64,000 nucleotides of DNA, from NCBI GenBank assembly GCA_029861535.1, contig JAOTZC010000002.1:62001-126000 (forward strand), written 5' to 3'. The notes under the pieces are model-generated. The model was not told the DNA's origin and ran no database searches. It was given only the letters and a program-made list of their open reading frames with translations. This document shows positions 16,703 to 26,112 of this stretch, in pieces (the first letter of the stretch is position 1; each line of letters opens with the position of its first letter). Source of the DNA: Gammaproteobacteria bacterium (lineage in GTDB: Bacteria; Pseudomonadota; Gammaproteobacteria; Steroidobacterales; Woeseiaceae). A program made the position numbers and the translations under genes.

Positions 16703-19147
16703 ATGTCTCAAAACCTGGTCATCGTTGAATCGCCAGCTAAGGCGAAAACTATCAGCAAATACCTCGGCGCCGATTTCGTGGTCTTGGCGTCCTATGGCCA
16801 CGTGCGCGACCTGGTGCCGAAGGAGGGCGCGGTCGATCCATCTAATGGCTTTGCGATGAAGTATCAGATGATCGAACGTAATGAGAAACACGTTAATGCG
16901 ATTATTCGCGCGTTGAAAAAATCGGACGCGCTTTATCTCGCAACTGACCCGGATCGCGAAGGCGAAGCGATTTCCTGGCACCTGATCGAACTGCTCAAAG
17001 AAATGGACGTCTTAAACGACAAGCCAGTACATCGGGTTGTTTTTCACGAGATCACAAAGACCGCGGTTCAGGATGCGATTGACAATCCTCGTGAGTTGTC
17101 GGGCGACCTGGTGGGTGCGCAGCAAGCTCGTCGCGCCCTCGATTATCTCGTTGGTTTCAATCTGTCGCCACTGCTATGGAAAAAAGTTCAGCGCGGCCTG
17201 TCCGCGGGTCGCGTACAAAGCCCCGCGCTGCGGATGATTGTTGAGCGCGAGCTTGAGATCGAAGCGTTTAAAGCACGCGAATACTGGACAATCGAGGCCG
17301 ACGTCAGCAAGGAGGAACAGCCGTTTCTGTCACGACTTGTTGCGTACAAAGGTGACAAAGTCGAGCAATTCAGCTTCGAAAACGAGGACGCGGCGCGCGA
17401 AGTAGAGAAAACCATAGCGAATGCTGCGCAAGGTGAGCTGAAAACAGTCAGCGTGACGAAGCGACAGCGCCGCCGTAATCCAGCCGGACCATTTACGACG
17501 TCGACTTTGCAGCAAGAAGCATCGCGCAAACTCGGCTTCAACACGCAACGGACGATGCGCGTCGCGCAGAAACTCTACGAAGGCATTGAGCTGGAGGGAG
17601 AGGGCATCGTCGGCCTGATTACCTATATGCGTACCGACTCGGTCGCACTCGCGCAGGTTGCGGTCGACGAAATTCGTGAAGTCATCGCCGAACGCTACGG
17701 CAAAGAAAATGTCCCCGACGAGCCACGTGAGTTCAAAACCAAGTCAAAGAACGCGCAGGAAGCGCACGAGGCGATTCGACCGACGTCGGCGGCGCATTCG
17801 CCGGATTCGGTGAAGAGTGCCCTCGACGAAGATCAGTTCAAGCTGTATTCGCTAATCTGGAAACGTACGATGGCCTGCCAGATGATCCCGGCCGTATTCG
17901 ACACCGTCGCCATCGAGCTGGCCGCGGGCGCGGAACAAGACGGACATCGCTTCCGAGCAAATGGCTCGGTCCTGGTTGTACCGGGCTTCATGGCCGTGTA
18001 TCAGGAGGGAATTGACGACAAGAAAGATGACGACGGCGACCGACTTCTTCCGGAAATTGTTGAAGGCGACGTCATTCGCTTGGACGAACTCCGTTCGGAA
18101 CAACATTTCACCGAACCACCACCGCGGTTCACAGAAGCCAGCCTTGTCAAAACGCTCGAAGAGTACGGCATTGGCCGCCCGTCGACGTATGCAAACATCA
18201 TCATGACGCTGAAGAACCGTGAATACGTCGAGATGGACGCCAAACGCTTTTTCCCGACCGACATCGGCCGCATCGTCAATGGTTTCCTTACCGACCATTT
18301 CACACAGTACGTTGACTACGACTTCACAGCGCGACTTGAGGACGACCTCGATGCCGTGTCCTTAGGCGAGAAAGACTGGGTACCGCTGCTCGACAGTTTC
18401 TGGAAACCGTTTCACGAGCTGTGCGAAGAAAAAGAATCCTCCGTCACGCGCGAACAGGTCGCGATGGCGCGCGAACTTGGCACGGATCCGAAGAGTGGCA
18501 AACCGGTCACGGTGCGCATGGGCCGCTACGGTCCATTCGTTCAGATCGGCACCAAAGACGACGAAGAAAAACCGAAATTCGCCGGTCTTCGACCGGGCCA
18601 AAAAATGAATGAGATTACGCTTGAAGAAGCGTTTGAGCTTTTCAAGTTACCTCGCGCATTGGGCGAGACAGCTACAGGAGAGCCCGTCTCCGCCAGTGTC
18701 GGCCGCTTCGGTCCTTATGTTCGCTATGGCGACAAATATGTGTCGATCAAGGGCGACGATGATCCGTACACGATCGAGCTGCCGCGCGCACTCGAGGTCA
18801 TTGAGCAAAAGAAAAAAGACGACCTGGAGCGCATCATTCTCGATTTCGAGGACGAAGGAATACAGGTATTGAAGGGCCGTTATGGTCCGTACATTACCGA
18901 CAAAGCCAAAAATGCGCGTGTCCCGAAGGATCGTGAGCCGAGCTCGCTTACGCTCGAGGAGTGTAAGGAGCTGCTCGCCGCCGCTCCGTTGCGCGGTCGC
19001 CGTGGTAAGAAAAAAGTCGCAAAGAAGACCGCGAGCAAGAAAGCTTCGAAGAGCGCCGCGAGTAAGAAAAAGCCTGCTAAGAAGAAGAAAAAGAAGAGGG
19101 CTAAAAAGAAGGCCAGGAAAAAAACCGCCAAGAAGAATAGCGACTAA
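16703..19147 (+). CDS. topA: DNA topoisomerase I (type IA)
   Basis: Relaxes negative supercoils through a 5'-phosphotyrosine intermediate. The 814-residue product begins MSQNLVIVESPAKAKTI with the Toprim domain (ATDPDREGEAISWH acidic triad). The catalytic Tyr308 lies in LITYMRTDS. After the core come topoisomerase C-terminal repeats (GRYGPFVQIG, GRFGPYVRYG, GRYGPYITD) in place of the CxxC zinc ribbons of the E. coli enzyme, and then a tail of about 50 residues dominated by Lys, Ala and Ser. The chosen ATG at 16703 matches the family start; the frame is open 23 codons further upstream. TsaC starts 15 bp downstream. Confidence 0.97.
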   Translation: MSQNLVIVESPAKAKTISKYLGADFVVLASYGHVRDLVPKEGAVDPSNGFAMKYQMIERNEKHVNAIIRALKKSDALYLATDPDREGEAISWHLIELLKEMDVLNDKPVHRVVFHEITKTAVQDAIDNPRELSGDLVGAQQARRALDYLVGFNLSPLLWKKVQRGLSAGRVQSPALRMIVERELEIEAFKAREYWTIEADVSKEEQPFLSRLVAYKGDKVEQFSFENEDAAREVEKTIANAAQGELKTVSVTKRQRRRNPAGPFTTSTLQQEASRKLGFNTQRTMRVAQKLYEGIELEGEGIVGLITYMRTDSVALAQVAVDEIREVIAERYGKENVPDEPREFKTKSKNAQEAHEAIRPTSAAHSPDSVKSALDEDQFKLYSLIWKRTMACQMIPAVFDTVAIELAAGAEQDGHRFRANGSVLVVPGFMAVYQEGIDDKKDDDGDRLLPEIVEGDVIRLDELRSEQHFTEPPPRFTEASLVKTLEEYGIGRPSTYANIIMTLKNREYVEMDAKRFFPTDIGRIVNGFLTDHFTQYVDYDFTARLEDDLDAVSLGEKDWVPLLDSFWKPFHELCEEKESSVTREQVAMARELGTDPKSGKPVTVRMGRYGPFVQIGTKDDEEKPKFAGLRPGQKMNEITLEEAFELFKLPRALGETATGEPVSASVGRFGPYVRYGDKYVSIKGDDDPYTIELPRALEVIEQKKKDDLERIILDFEDEGIQVLKGRYGPYITDKAKNARVPKDREPSSLTLEECKELLAAAPLRGRRGKKKVAKKTASKKASKSAASKKKPAKKKKKKRAKKKARKKTAKKNSD

Positions 19148-19162
19148 CACGAGCACCGTCCG

Positions 19163-19711
19163 ATGAGGATTTCAATCAACCGGGCCGCCGACATATTGCT
19201 CGGTGGCGGCGTGATCGCGTATCCAACCGAAGGTGTCTTTGGCCTCGGCTGTCTCCCGGACGTGCCGAGTGCGCTATTGAGAATACTCGCGATAAAGCGC
19301 CGCGACCCCGCTAAAGGCTTGATACTTATCGCCGCCATGCCTGAACAACTGCAGGGTTGGATCGATCCCGCCGACCTCGAAAGCCTGCCGGCACCGGACC
19401 CGACCAGGCCCGTAACCTGGATTGCGCGGCCCGGATTTGGCCTTAATGCGCTGCTCTGTGGCGCAAACGAAGGACTCGCGGTGCGCATTACGACGAATCC
19501 GGTCGCGCGTGAGCTGTGCGCCAGCGTGCAGTCGCCGATTACATCGACCAGCGCGAATTTCTCCGGTGGTCCGACCGTGCGCAACAAGATTCAGCTGCAT
19601 CGACGATTCCGGCATTTAGTAGACTACATTGTGCCCGGCGATTGCGGCCCCGCTTCGGGCCCGTCAGAAATTCGCATGCTTGATGACGGCCGTTTACTGC
19701 GACCAAAATAA
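19163..19711 (+). CDS. tsaC: L-threonylcarbamoyladenylate synthase TsaC (YrdC-like)
   Basis: A 182-residue YrdC-fold enzyme that makes threonylcarbamoyl-AMP from threonine, bicarbonate and ATP for the t6A37 modification of ANN-decoding tRNAs. Visible signatures are [13 protein letters not shown] at the start, [13 protein letters not shown] for nucleotide binding, [15 protein letters not shown] and [16 protein letters not shown]. The length fits the short TsaC form, not the longer Sua5. The stop is one base from the hemF start, and topA lies 15 bp upstream, in the usual topA-tsaC-hemF order. Confidence 0.95.
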   Translation: MRISINRAADILLGGGVIAYPTEGVFGLGCLPDVPSALLRILAIKRRDPAKGLILIAAMPEQLQGWIDPADLESLPAPDPTRPVTWIARPGFGLNALLCGANEGLAVRITTNPVARELCASVQSPITSTSANFSGGPTVRNKIQLHRRFRHLVDYIVPGDCGPASGPSEIRMLDDGRLLRPK

Positions 19712-19712
19712 T

Positions 19713-20627
19713 ATGACCCAGATTGACGCCGTAAAAGAATATCTCCTGTCGCTGCAAAATCGCATTGTTGCCGAGCTCGAACATCTCGACGGCAAGACGG
19801 CGTTTCGGGAAGATGCATGGGATCGGGACGGCGGTGGCGGCGGCCGCAGCCGGATTCTTAAACATGGCGGCATTTTCGAGCAGGCCGGTGTCAACTTCTC
19901 ACATGTGTTCGGCAACGAGTTGCCGCCATCTGCGTCGAAAGGGCGACCCGATCTCGCCGGCCGGGGTTTTCAGGCACTCGGCGTGTCCTTGGTGTTGCAC
20001 CCGCATAATCCGTACGTACCAACCACGCACGCAAACCTCCGATTTTTTAATGCCGGCAATGACGGCGATAACCCGGTCTGGTGGTTCGGCGGCGGTTACG
20101 ACCTGACACCTTATTATCCGTTTATTGAAGACGTCATCGAATGGCATAAGACGGCCTGCGCGGCCTGCGATGTGCTTGGCGGCGACACGTATCGACGATA
20201 CAAGCAATGGTGCGACGAGTATTTTTACTTGAAGCACAGAAACGAGACCCGCGGGGTTGGCGGTCTGTTTTTTGACGATTTGAACGAACCCGACTTCGAT
20301 ACCTGTTTTGAGTTCGTTCAAAATGTCGGCGACAGCTTCATGAAGGCTTATGCGCCGATCGTCAAGCGTCGTTGCAAACACCCGTATGGCGAACGACAGC
20401 GCGAGTTTCAACTGTATCGTCGCGGTCGCTACGTAGAGTTCAATTTGCTCTACGACCGTGGCACCGTGTTCGGCCTGCAATCAGGCGGCCGTACAGAGTC
20501 GATTTTGATGTCCTTGCCGCCGCGTGTGCGCTGGGAGTATGACTGGCACCCGGAGCCCGAGTCTCCTGAGGAGCTTCTTTGCAAGGACTTTCTACGCTCG
20601 CGTGACTGGCTGGGAGAATTGGAATGA
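19713..20627 (+). CDS. hemF: Oxygen-dependent coproporphyrinogen-III oxidase
   Basis: A 304-residue cytoplasmic enzyme that converts coproporphyrinogen III to protoporphyrinogen IX with O2. The family is recognised from [72 protein letters not shown] and [29 protein letters not shown]. The ATG at 19713 begins [14 protein letters not shown] and starts one base after the tsaC stop. Its presence points to an aerobic or facultative lifestyle. In many related genomes aroE follows directly; here about 11 kb of other genes intervenes. Confidence 0.97.
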   Translation: MTQIDAVKEYLLSLQNRIVAELEHLDGKTAFREDAWDRDGGGGGRSRILKHGGIFEQAGVNFSHVFGNELPPSASKGRPDLAGRGFQALGVSLVLHPHNPYVPTTHANLRFFNAGNDGDNPVWWFGGGYDLTPYYPFIEDVIEWHKTACAACDVLGGDTYRRYKQWCDEYFYLKHRNETRGVGGLFFDDLNEPDFDTCFEFVQNVGDSFMKAYAPIVKRRCKHPYGERQREFQLYRRGRYVEFNLLYDRGTVFGLQSGGRTESILMSLPPRVRWEYDWHPEPESPEELLCKDFLRSRDWLGELE

Positions 20628-20748
20628 CTTCACCTCTACAGCCGTTTCACCTTGCCGCCCCTGTGGATGGGCTTGACCTTGATAATAATTTTGTATTGGC
20701 CGACAGTTCGACGAGAGGAGGCCGCCTAAACCGCGGTAGAAAAACAAA

Positions 20749-21309
20749 ATGTCCTGGATAGATGAAATCGAAGTTGATGACGCCGACGGAAAGCTCGCAG
20801 AAATTTACGCCGAGCTAATCGAAAAGCGCGGCAAAGTCGCAAACATACTCAAAGTTCACAGTCTGAACGCGAATGCGATGAGTAACCATCTCGATCTGTA
20901 CATGACTCTCATGTTCGGACAATCCGGCCTAAGCCGCGCCGAGCGCGAAGCGATCGCAGTCGTCGTGTCTGCAGAAAACGATTGCGCCTACTGCGTCAAT
21001 CATCATGCCGAGGCCTTAAGACGCTATATCAAGGATGAAGATACGCTTACGCTGCTGAGCAGCGCCGACGGCCTGGAAACACTTGAGCCGCGTCTTAGTA
21101 ACATCGTCCGGCACGCCGAGAAACTAACCTCGGCGCCCGGCGCAATGACCGAGAGCGACCTCGGCGAGCTGCGCGCGGTGGGCTTGAGCGACCGGGACAT
21201 TCTTGATTTAACATTGATCACAGCCTACTTTAATTTCGTTAACCGCATCGCTTTGGGGCTGGGCGTTGGCTTCACGGCCGACGAACTAAGCGGCTATCGC
21301 GACGATTGA
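20749..21309 (+). CDS. AhpD/carboxymuconolactone decarboxylase-like peroxidase-related protein
   Basis: A 186-residue helical protein of the AhpD-like superfamily, closest to the 'uncharacterised peroxidase-related' group. The active-site motif is CAYCVNHHAEALRRY, a CxxC followed by His residues, which in AhpD acts as a redox-active dithiol and proton relay. The C-terminal NRIALGLGVGFTADE stretch is also typical. It may reduce peroxides or support a thiol relay; no AhpC partner lies nearby. It follows hemF by 121 bp, and the large protease gene begins 24 bp downstream, so the two may share a transcript. Confidence 0.82.
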   Translation: MSWIDEIEVDDADGKLAEIYAELIEKRGKVANILKVHSLNANAMSNHLDLYMTLMFGQSGLSRAEREAIAVVVSAENDCAYCVNHHAEALRRYIKDEDTLTLLSSADGLETLEPRLSNIVRHAEKLTSAPGAMTESDLGELRAVGLSDRDILDLTLITAYFNFVNRIALGLGVGFTADELSGYRDD

Positions 21310-21333
21310 GGCCCGCCGACGGCGCTGGCCGGG

Positions 21334-24300
21334 GTGCAGAGCAATGTGCTAAATTGCCTAAAAAACCGCGTCTTGTGGTGCACTTTGAAACTCATTCGAC
21401 ACCTATTACTAATTTGCGCATTGCTCGCACCTGGAGTGGGCATCGCCGATCTGGAAGGCCGGCGCGACCCGGCGGGGAGTCCTCGACCCGTCAATCTGAT
21501 CAGCACAGACAATTCGTCTGAGGCCAAGGTTTACATCGTGCAACTGCGTGCGCCCGCGGCCGCCGAACAACACGCCAAAGCGGCTCGAGCGGCACAGAAA
21601 GTAACGCCGGGTAGTGCAGGCCGACAGCGCTTCGATAAGAACAGCACACTGGTACAGAACTACACGGCGAAGCTCGTTGCAGAGCAGGAAAAAGTTTTCG
21701 CCCTCGCCGGCAAGGGCAGCGAACAGATTTACAGCTACGTCTATGGCATGAACGGATTCGCCGCACGCATGACGCCGGCACAGGCACACAAACTTGAGGG
21801 CCTGCCGGACGTGCTGCACGTATGGGAAGACGAGATTCGTCCGCTGGCGACCAACTTCAGCCCCGATTATTTGGACGTATTCAATGCCGAACGCGGCCTT
21901 CGTGGTGCGCGTGGCCTTGACGGCGAAGACATCATCATTGCGTTTATCGACAGTGGTATTTATCCGGAGCACGAAGCACTCAGCGATACGCAAGAAGCCG
22001 ACCGGCCGCATCTCTGCAGAATTAGCTGGGGTAGAACTTCGCTGCTGGGTAAATTTCTATGTCGGCGATACAGCCGCGCCGAAGATCGCGTTGTTTTTGT
22101 CGCGCCCGAGAATTGGAACGGCGTCTGCCAGACGGGCGAAAGTTTCGAGGCAAGCGCGTGCGACAATAAGCTGATCGGGGCGCGTTGGTTTATTGACGGC
22201 GCCGATTCGTCGGGCTCGATTGATGATGGCGAATTTCGCTCGCCACGCGATACCGACGGTCATGGCACCCATACGGCAACGACCGCGGCTGGAAACCGCG
22301 TAACGGCTTCAATTTACGGCACGCAAATCGGCACGGTGCAGGGCATGGCGCCGCGCGCACGTGTTGCCGTGTATAAAGCGTGCTGGTTGCGCCCCGGCGA
22401 TCAGCGTGCCTCCTGCAACACGTCGGATCTCGCCAGCGCTATTGACGCTGCCGTCGCGGACGGCGTCGATATCATCAACTACTCTGTCGGAAGCTCGATG
22501 CGGCGCATCACCGCTCCCGACGATGTCGCACTAATGACGGCGGCGAAAGCTGGTGTGCTAACGGTCGTTGCGGCGGGCAATGAGGGTCCGAATCTCGGCA
22601 CAATAGGTTCGCCTGCGGGCGGCCCGTGGGTCATTACTGCCGCTGCGTCGACACGTGATGGTCAGACCTCACTAGAAGCGATGCAAATCAATACGCCAGC
22701 CGCGATCGCCGGCAAATACAAAGTCAGAGAGGCCAGTTTTACACCACCATTGAAAGAACGCGACCCGATCGAGGGACAGCTGGTACTGGCCGACGACGAC
22801 ACCGACACGCTGGCGAACGGCGACGCCGGTACTACATCGGACGCTTGTGAAGCACTGATCAACGACGACTCGATGACCGGTAACATCGCCTTGATTCAAC
22901 GCGGCGGTTGCGACTTCGACATTAAAGTTGCCAACGCGGAAGATGCTGGTGCGACTGCCGTTGTCGTGTACAACATCGCTGGTGATCCAATCGTGATGAA
23001 CGGCTCGACTGGACTGTCGGATATTCCGGCGCTCATGGTCGGCCAGGCTGACGGAAATCTTTTTATCGAACAGTTTGATGCCGGCAACGAAATCACGGCC
23101 GTTCTCGACAAGGGATTTATCATAACGGAAGCCGAAACAGGCGACGTCATGGCGGCATTCTCTGCACGCGGACCCGGTCCGGTACAGGATATTTTGAAGC
23201 CCGACGTTAGCGCTCCAGGCGTCAACATACTCGCAGGTTTCACACCGGAGGCCGCAAACAGAATACCGGATGAAACTTACGGTTACCTAAGTGGCACATC
23301 GATGTCGACACCACACGTTGCCGGAATCGCCGCACTCGTCATGCAGGCACACCCGAACTGGAGCCCGGCTGCGATCAAGTCCGCGCTGATGACCTCAGCG
23401 CGGCAATCGATAATGCAGTCAGACAGTGAACTCGACGCCAATCCGTTCGACTTCGGCGCCGGGCATATCGTACCAAACGACGCGTTTGATCCTGGACTCG
23501 TTTACGACGCCGGTGACGATGACTACGATGCGTTCGCCTGCGGGTTCGAATTGACGTCCGTCCCGGATGAGCGTTGCGATGAGTTGGTGACCGCCGGCAT
23601 GTCGCTGCTACCGCGAGACATGAATCAGCCTTCGATTGCGATATCGCGGCTCACTAGCCAACAGACCGTGACGCGTCGTGTGACGAACGTCAGCGACGAG
23701 GCAGCAAGCTTTGTAGTCTCGGTTACAGCGCCGGTCGGCATGCAGGTGTCGGTCAATCCGCCGACGCTGGCGCTCGCAGCAGGCCAATCGGCCAGCTATG
23801 ACGTCACCATTACCTACCAATCCGGGCCACTGGATCTGTGGCGTTTTGGTTCATTGACCTGGACCAGCAACGATCACTCGGTTCGCAGCCCGATTGCTGT
23901 CAAACCAACGACGCTGACAGCGCCGGCCGAGGTAACATCATTTGGTGGCACCGGCTCGATCGATTTCGATGTCGAGTTCGGTTACACGGGCGCCTACAGC
24001 CCGCAGGTACATGGCCTAAACCTGCCGTTCGTGACACCCGATTTCGTCGCAAACGACCCGACGAAAACGTTTTCGTTCAGGTCGTCCAATGGCGTCACAG
24101 CACGCACACTCGACGTGCCACCGGGACAACTATACTTGCGCATTGCGTTGTTTGACGCACTTACAGACGGCGAAGATGATTTGGATCTGTACGTCTATTA
24201 CTGCGCCGATGCCGTGGAGTTAACAGTGCTCACCTGTGCGAGCATTGGCGAGAGCGGCGGGCCCACCTCTCAGGAGCGTGTTGACCAGTTTAGACCCGCG

Positions 24301-24576
24301 GAAGGTCGCTATCTCATATTGGTGCACGGTTTCGACACCGACGAGGTCGCGGGCGGTTCGGGAACTGTGTATACGATGCTAAGCTGGTACTTTGGCGAGC
24401 TTGAAGACCAAGGCAATATGACCGTCAATGGGCCCGGTTTCGTAAACACCGGCACGACCCAAACCGTTACGGTTGACTGGTCTAACCTGCTCGGGAATAC
24501 GATTTACTTCGGCGGTATCTCTCATAACACGCCATCCGGCCTGTCCGGCCTTACGCTAGTTACTATTGGTAACTAG
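21334..24576 (+). CDS. Secreted subtilisin-like serine protease (S8) with PA domain
   Basis: A 1080-residue exported protease. A signal peptide (about residues 19-38) precedes an I9-type inhibitor propeptide (about 60-165). The S8 catalytic domain has Asp206 (AFIDSGIYPEH), His310 (DGHGTHTA) and Ser656 (SGTSMSTPHVAGIA). A protease-associated PA domain is inserted at about 490-590 (IALIQRGGCDFDIKVANAEDAG). After the catalytic Ser come an fn3-like subtilase domain (about 765-865) and a C-terminal beta-rich domain of about 200 residues. This is the plant cucumisin-like architecture also found in marine bacteria. The GTG at 21334 is the furthest start; TTG codons just inside are alternatives. Confidence 0.9.
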   Translation: MQSNVLNCLKNRVLWCTLKLIRHLLLICALLAPGVGIADLEGRRDPAGSPRPVNLISTDNSSEAKVYIVQLRAPAAAEQHAKAARAAQKVTPGSAGRQRFDKNSTLVQNYTAKLVAEQEKVFALAGKGSEQIYSYVYGMNGFAARMTPAQAHKLEGLPDVLHVWEDEIRPLATNFSPDYLDVFNAERGLRGARGLDGEDIIIAFIDSGIYPEHEALSDTQEADRPHLCRISWGRTSLLGKFLCRRYSRAEDRVVFVAPENWNGVCQTGESFEASACDNKLIGARWFIDGADSSGSIDDGEFRSPRDTDGHGTHTATTAAGNRVTASIYGTQIGTVQGMAPRARVAVYKACWLRPGDQRASCNTSDLASAIDAAVADGVDIINYSVGSSMRRITAPDDVALMTAAKAGVLTVVAAGNEGPNLGTIGSPAGGPWVITAAASTRDGQTSLEAMQINTPAAIAGKYKVREASFTPPLKERDPIEGQLVLADDDTDTLANGDAGTTSDACEALINDDSMTGNIALIQRGGCDFDIKVANAEDAGATAVVVYNIAGDPIVMNGSTGLSDIPALMVGQADGNLFIEQFDAGNEITAVLDKGFIITEAETGDVMAAFSARGPGPVQDILKPDVSAPGVNILAGFTPEAANRIPDETYGYLSGTSMSTPHVAGIAALVMQAHPNWSPAAIKSALMTSARQSIMQSDSELDANPFDFGAGHIVPNDAFDPGLVYDAGDDDYDAFACGFELTSVPDERCDELVTAGMSLLPRDMNQPSIAISRLTSQQTVTRRVTNVSDEAASFVVSVTAPVGMQVSVNPPTLALAAGQSASYDVTITYQSGPLDLWRFGSLTWTSNDHSVRSPIAVKPTTLTAPAEVTSFGGTGSIDFDVEFGYTGAYSPQVHGLNLPFVTPDFVANDPTKTFSFRSSNGVTARTLDVPPGQLYLRIALFDALTDGEDDLDLYVYYCADAVELTVLTCASIGESGGPTSQERVDQFRPAEGRYLILVHGFDTDEVAGGSGTVYTMLSWYFGELEDQGNMTVNGPGFVNTGTTQTVTVDWSNLLGNTIYFGGISHNTPSGLSGLTLVTIGN

Positions 24577-24591
24577 CGTTAAATAACGCAC

Positions 24592-25038
24592 TTACCTCAA
24601 CAAGCCGCGTTTTTTTGCCGACAGCGCATAGAATATTAGCGCGATCGCAATAACCAGCACGGTAGCCTGGATGTAAACCGGCACCATACCGAATATCGCA
24701 ACGACGTCTTCAAGTACAAACGCGTGCAAATCCTGAACCAAGATCGCCGCCAGCGACGCAATGAACAGCGGCACTGCAAGTGACTTTCTGAGAATTAACA
24801 ACACGCTGGCTATGACACCCAGCGTGACCGATATCGCGTTCGCGGATGTCGCCCAAGCCGGGACCGCTTCCAAGAATGCGATTTCGGCCGGATTGTATTG
24901 CGCGGCCAGTTCTTCTGGTGTCGCACTAACCGTCATTACGTAGATCATCAAGCCAAATAGATTCCATATCAGCGCGGCACCGCCAATTAGCCAGTGCGAC
25001 ATCGGCGTGCCTTGATTTGTATATTGCTCATCAGACAT
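24592..25038 (-). CDS. Small four-helix integral membrane protein, unknown function
   Basis: A 148-residue protein with four clear hydrophobic segments (about 17-37, 64-84, 86-110 and 120-141) and a short charged C-terminus (SAKKRGLLR). The first helix carries WLIGGAALIWNLFGLMIYV. Similar small membrane proteins are common in marine gammaproteobacteria and are sometimes labelled sugar transporters without evidence. No catalytic or transport signature was recognised. It is convergent with the protease gene, 15 bp away, and lies downstream of tag but is separated from it by a terminator. Confidence 0.75.
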   Translation of the reverse strand: MSDEQYTNQGTPMSHWLIGGAALIWNLFGLMIYVMTVSATPEELAAQYNPAEIAFLEAVPAWATSANAISVTLGVIASVLLILRKSLAVPLFIASLAAILVQDLHAFVLEDVVAIFGMVPVYIQATVLVIAIALIFYALSAKKRGLLR

Positions 25039-25098
25039 TGGAATCCCTCATTGTTTGAAGTTTTTACGGGGTAGCAAGAATAATCCAACGGCCGAATC

Positions 25099-25124
25099 AA
25101 AAATGCAAGGCGGGCCGCCCTGCA
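25099..25124 (-). terminator. Intrinsic terminator after tag
   Basis: On the minus strand a 9-bp stem (TGCAGGGCG / CGCCTTGCA, one G-T pair) with a 3-nt loop is followed by TTTTT, five bases after the tag stop codon. Confidence 0.8.
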
Positions 25125-25128
25125 ACGC

Positions 25129-25716
25129 CTATTTGGCCAGCAGCTTACAGGGCTTATAACGAAAACAGCTAATGACGTGGTCGTTGACGAGGCCGGTGGC
25201 CTGCATGTGCGCGTAGACGATCGTGCTGCCAACAAATTTGAAGCCGCGCTTCTTCAGATCTTTGGACAAGGCGTCCGATTCGGGAGAGGTTGCGGGGATA
25301 TCGCTATCCTTTTTGAAGCGATTTTGAATCGCCGCCCCATCGACGAAACCCCAAATGTAATCGCTAAACGAACCGAACTCTTTTTGCACCGCGAGAAACG
25401 CTTTCGCGTTAGTGACGGTAGATGCGACTTTTAGGCGATTACGAACGATGGACGGATCGCTTAGCAACTTCTCAACGCGTTTCTTGGTGAAACGAGCGAC
25501 CTTTTCAGGATCGAAATCGGCAAACGCCTTTCTGTAGCCGGCGCGTTTGTTCAGAATCGTTGACCAGCTCAATCCGGCCTGGGCGCCTTCCAGTATCAGG
25601 AACTCGAACTGCAGCCGGTCGGCGTGGACCGGCACGCCCCACTCCTCGTCGTGATACTTGATGTAGTCGAGGCTTACGCCCTCGGCCCACTTGCATCGTT
25701 TAACCGCTTTTGGCAT
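25129..25716 (-). CDS. tag: DNA-3-methyladenine glycosylase I
   Basis: A 195-residue base-excision repair enzyme of the HhH superfamily that removes 3-methyladenine from alkylated DNA. Tag features are the N-terminal RCKWAEG with the zinc-ligand Cys, YHDEEWGVP, FEFLILEGAQAGLSWSTIL with the catalytic Glu, and the C-terminal KFVGSTIVYAHMQATGLVNDH, where Y and H fit the zinc/active-site region. The length fits the family. A good purine-rich ribosome site (AGGAGG-like, GTAGGAGGTTCC) lies just upstream of the ATG. It is transcribed alone and ends in the terminator at 25099-25124. Confidence 0.95.
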   Translation of the reverse strand: MPKAVKRCKWAEGVSLDYIKYHDEEWGVPVHADRLQFEFLILEGAQAGLSWSTILNKRAGYRKAFADFDPEKVARFTKKRVEKLLSDPSIVRNRLKVASTVTNAKAFLAVQKEFGSFSDYIWGFVDGAAIQNRFKKDSDIPATSPESDALSKDLKKRGFKFVGSTIVYAHMQATGLVNDHVISCFRYKPCKLLAK

Positions 25717-26112
25717 GGAACCTCCTACAGAACAAAACAGACTACCAGCATGCTTTTTTCTTCGGTATCACAATAATTACGATATATGGACCAATTATCG
25801 ACGTGTTCTACTGCACAAGAAGAACCGTGTTTTTTGCCGTGCTTGCGGCCCAATCATCGGAATTTGTGTTTAGTTCGTTCATATGTCTAGCTCCTTTGTC
25901 GTAAAGTAAAGCATGCTTGACAACAACGATGGCCGTAATCGGTGAGTATGACTTACTGGGTAAGCGGCAAACAGCGCTGTTGGGCGTCAGAGCCCGCGAA
26001 CGGCGTGAGACGACCCAAAGCCGGCGTTGCTAACTTAGTTTCATTAGACATTCATGGCGATGAATTACCTCGCCAGCCCTTATGATGTGTAAGTGCCAAT
26101 ATTCTCAATACC
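25717..26112. other. 396-bp gap, AT-rich, between tag and the PagL-like gene
   Basis: No full gene is evident. The left part is AT-rich and holds, on the minus strand, a short reading frame with a strong ribosome site and an internal TAG (25742-25882, listed separately). The right part (about 25900-26100) has no open frame with a convincing start and probably carries the promoter for the PagL-like gene, but no clear hexamers were found. Confidence 0.6.
25742..25882 (-). pseudogene. Possible small membrane-peptide gene interrupted by an in-frame TAG
   Basis: The ATG at 25882 is preceded by AAGGAG with a 7-nt spacing. The frame reads MNELNTNSDDWAASTAKNTV and a few more codons, then TAG at 25808-25810. 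After the TAG it stays open for 21 more codons containing a hydrophobic run (IIGPYIVIIVIP) and a basic end (KKK). A single-helix membrane peptide of about 46 residues would result without the stop. It may be a broken small gene, a genuine 24-residue peptide, or chance. Confidence 0.35.
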
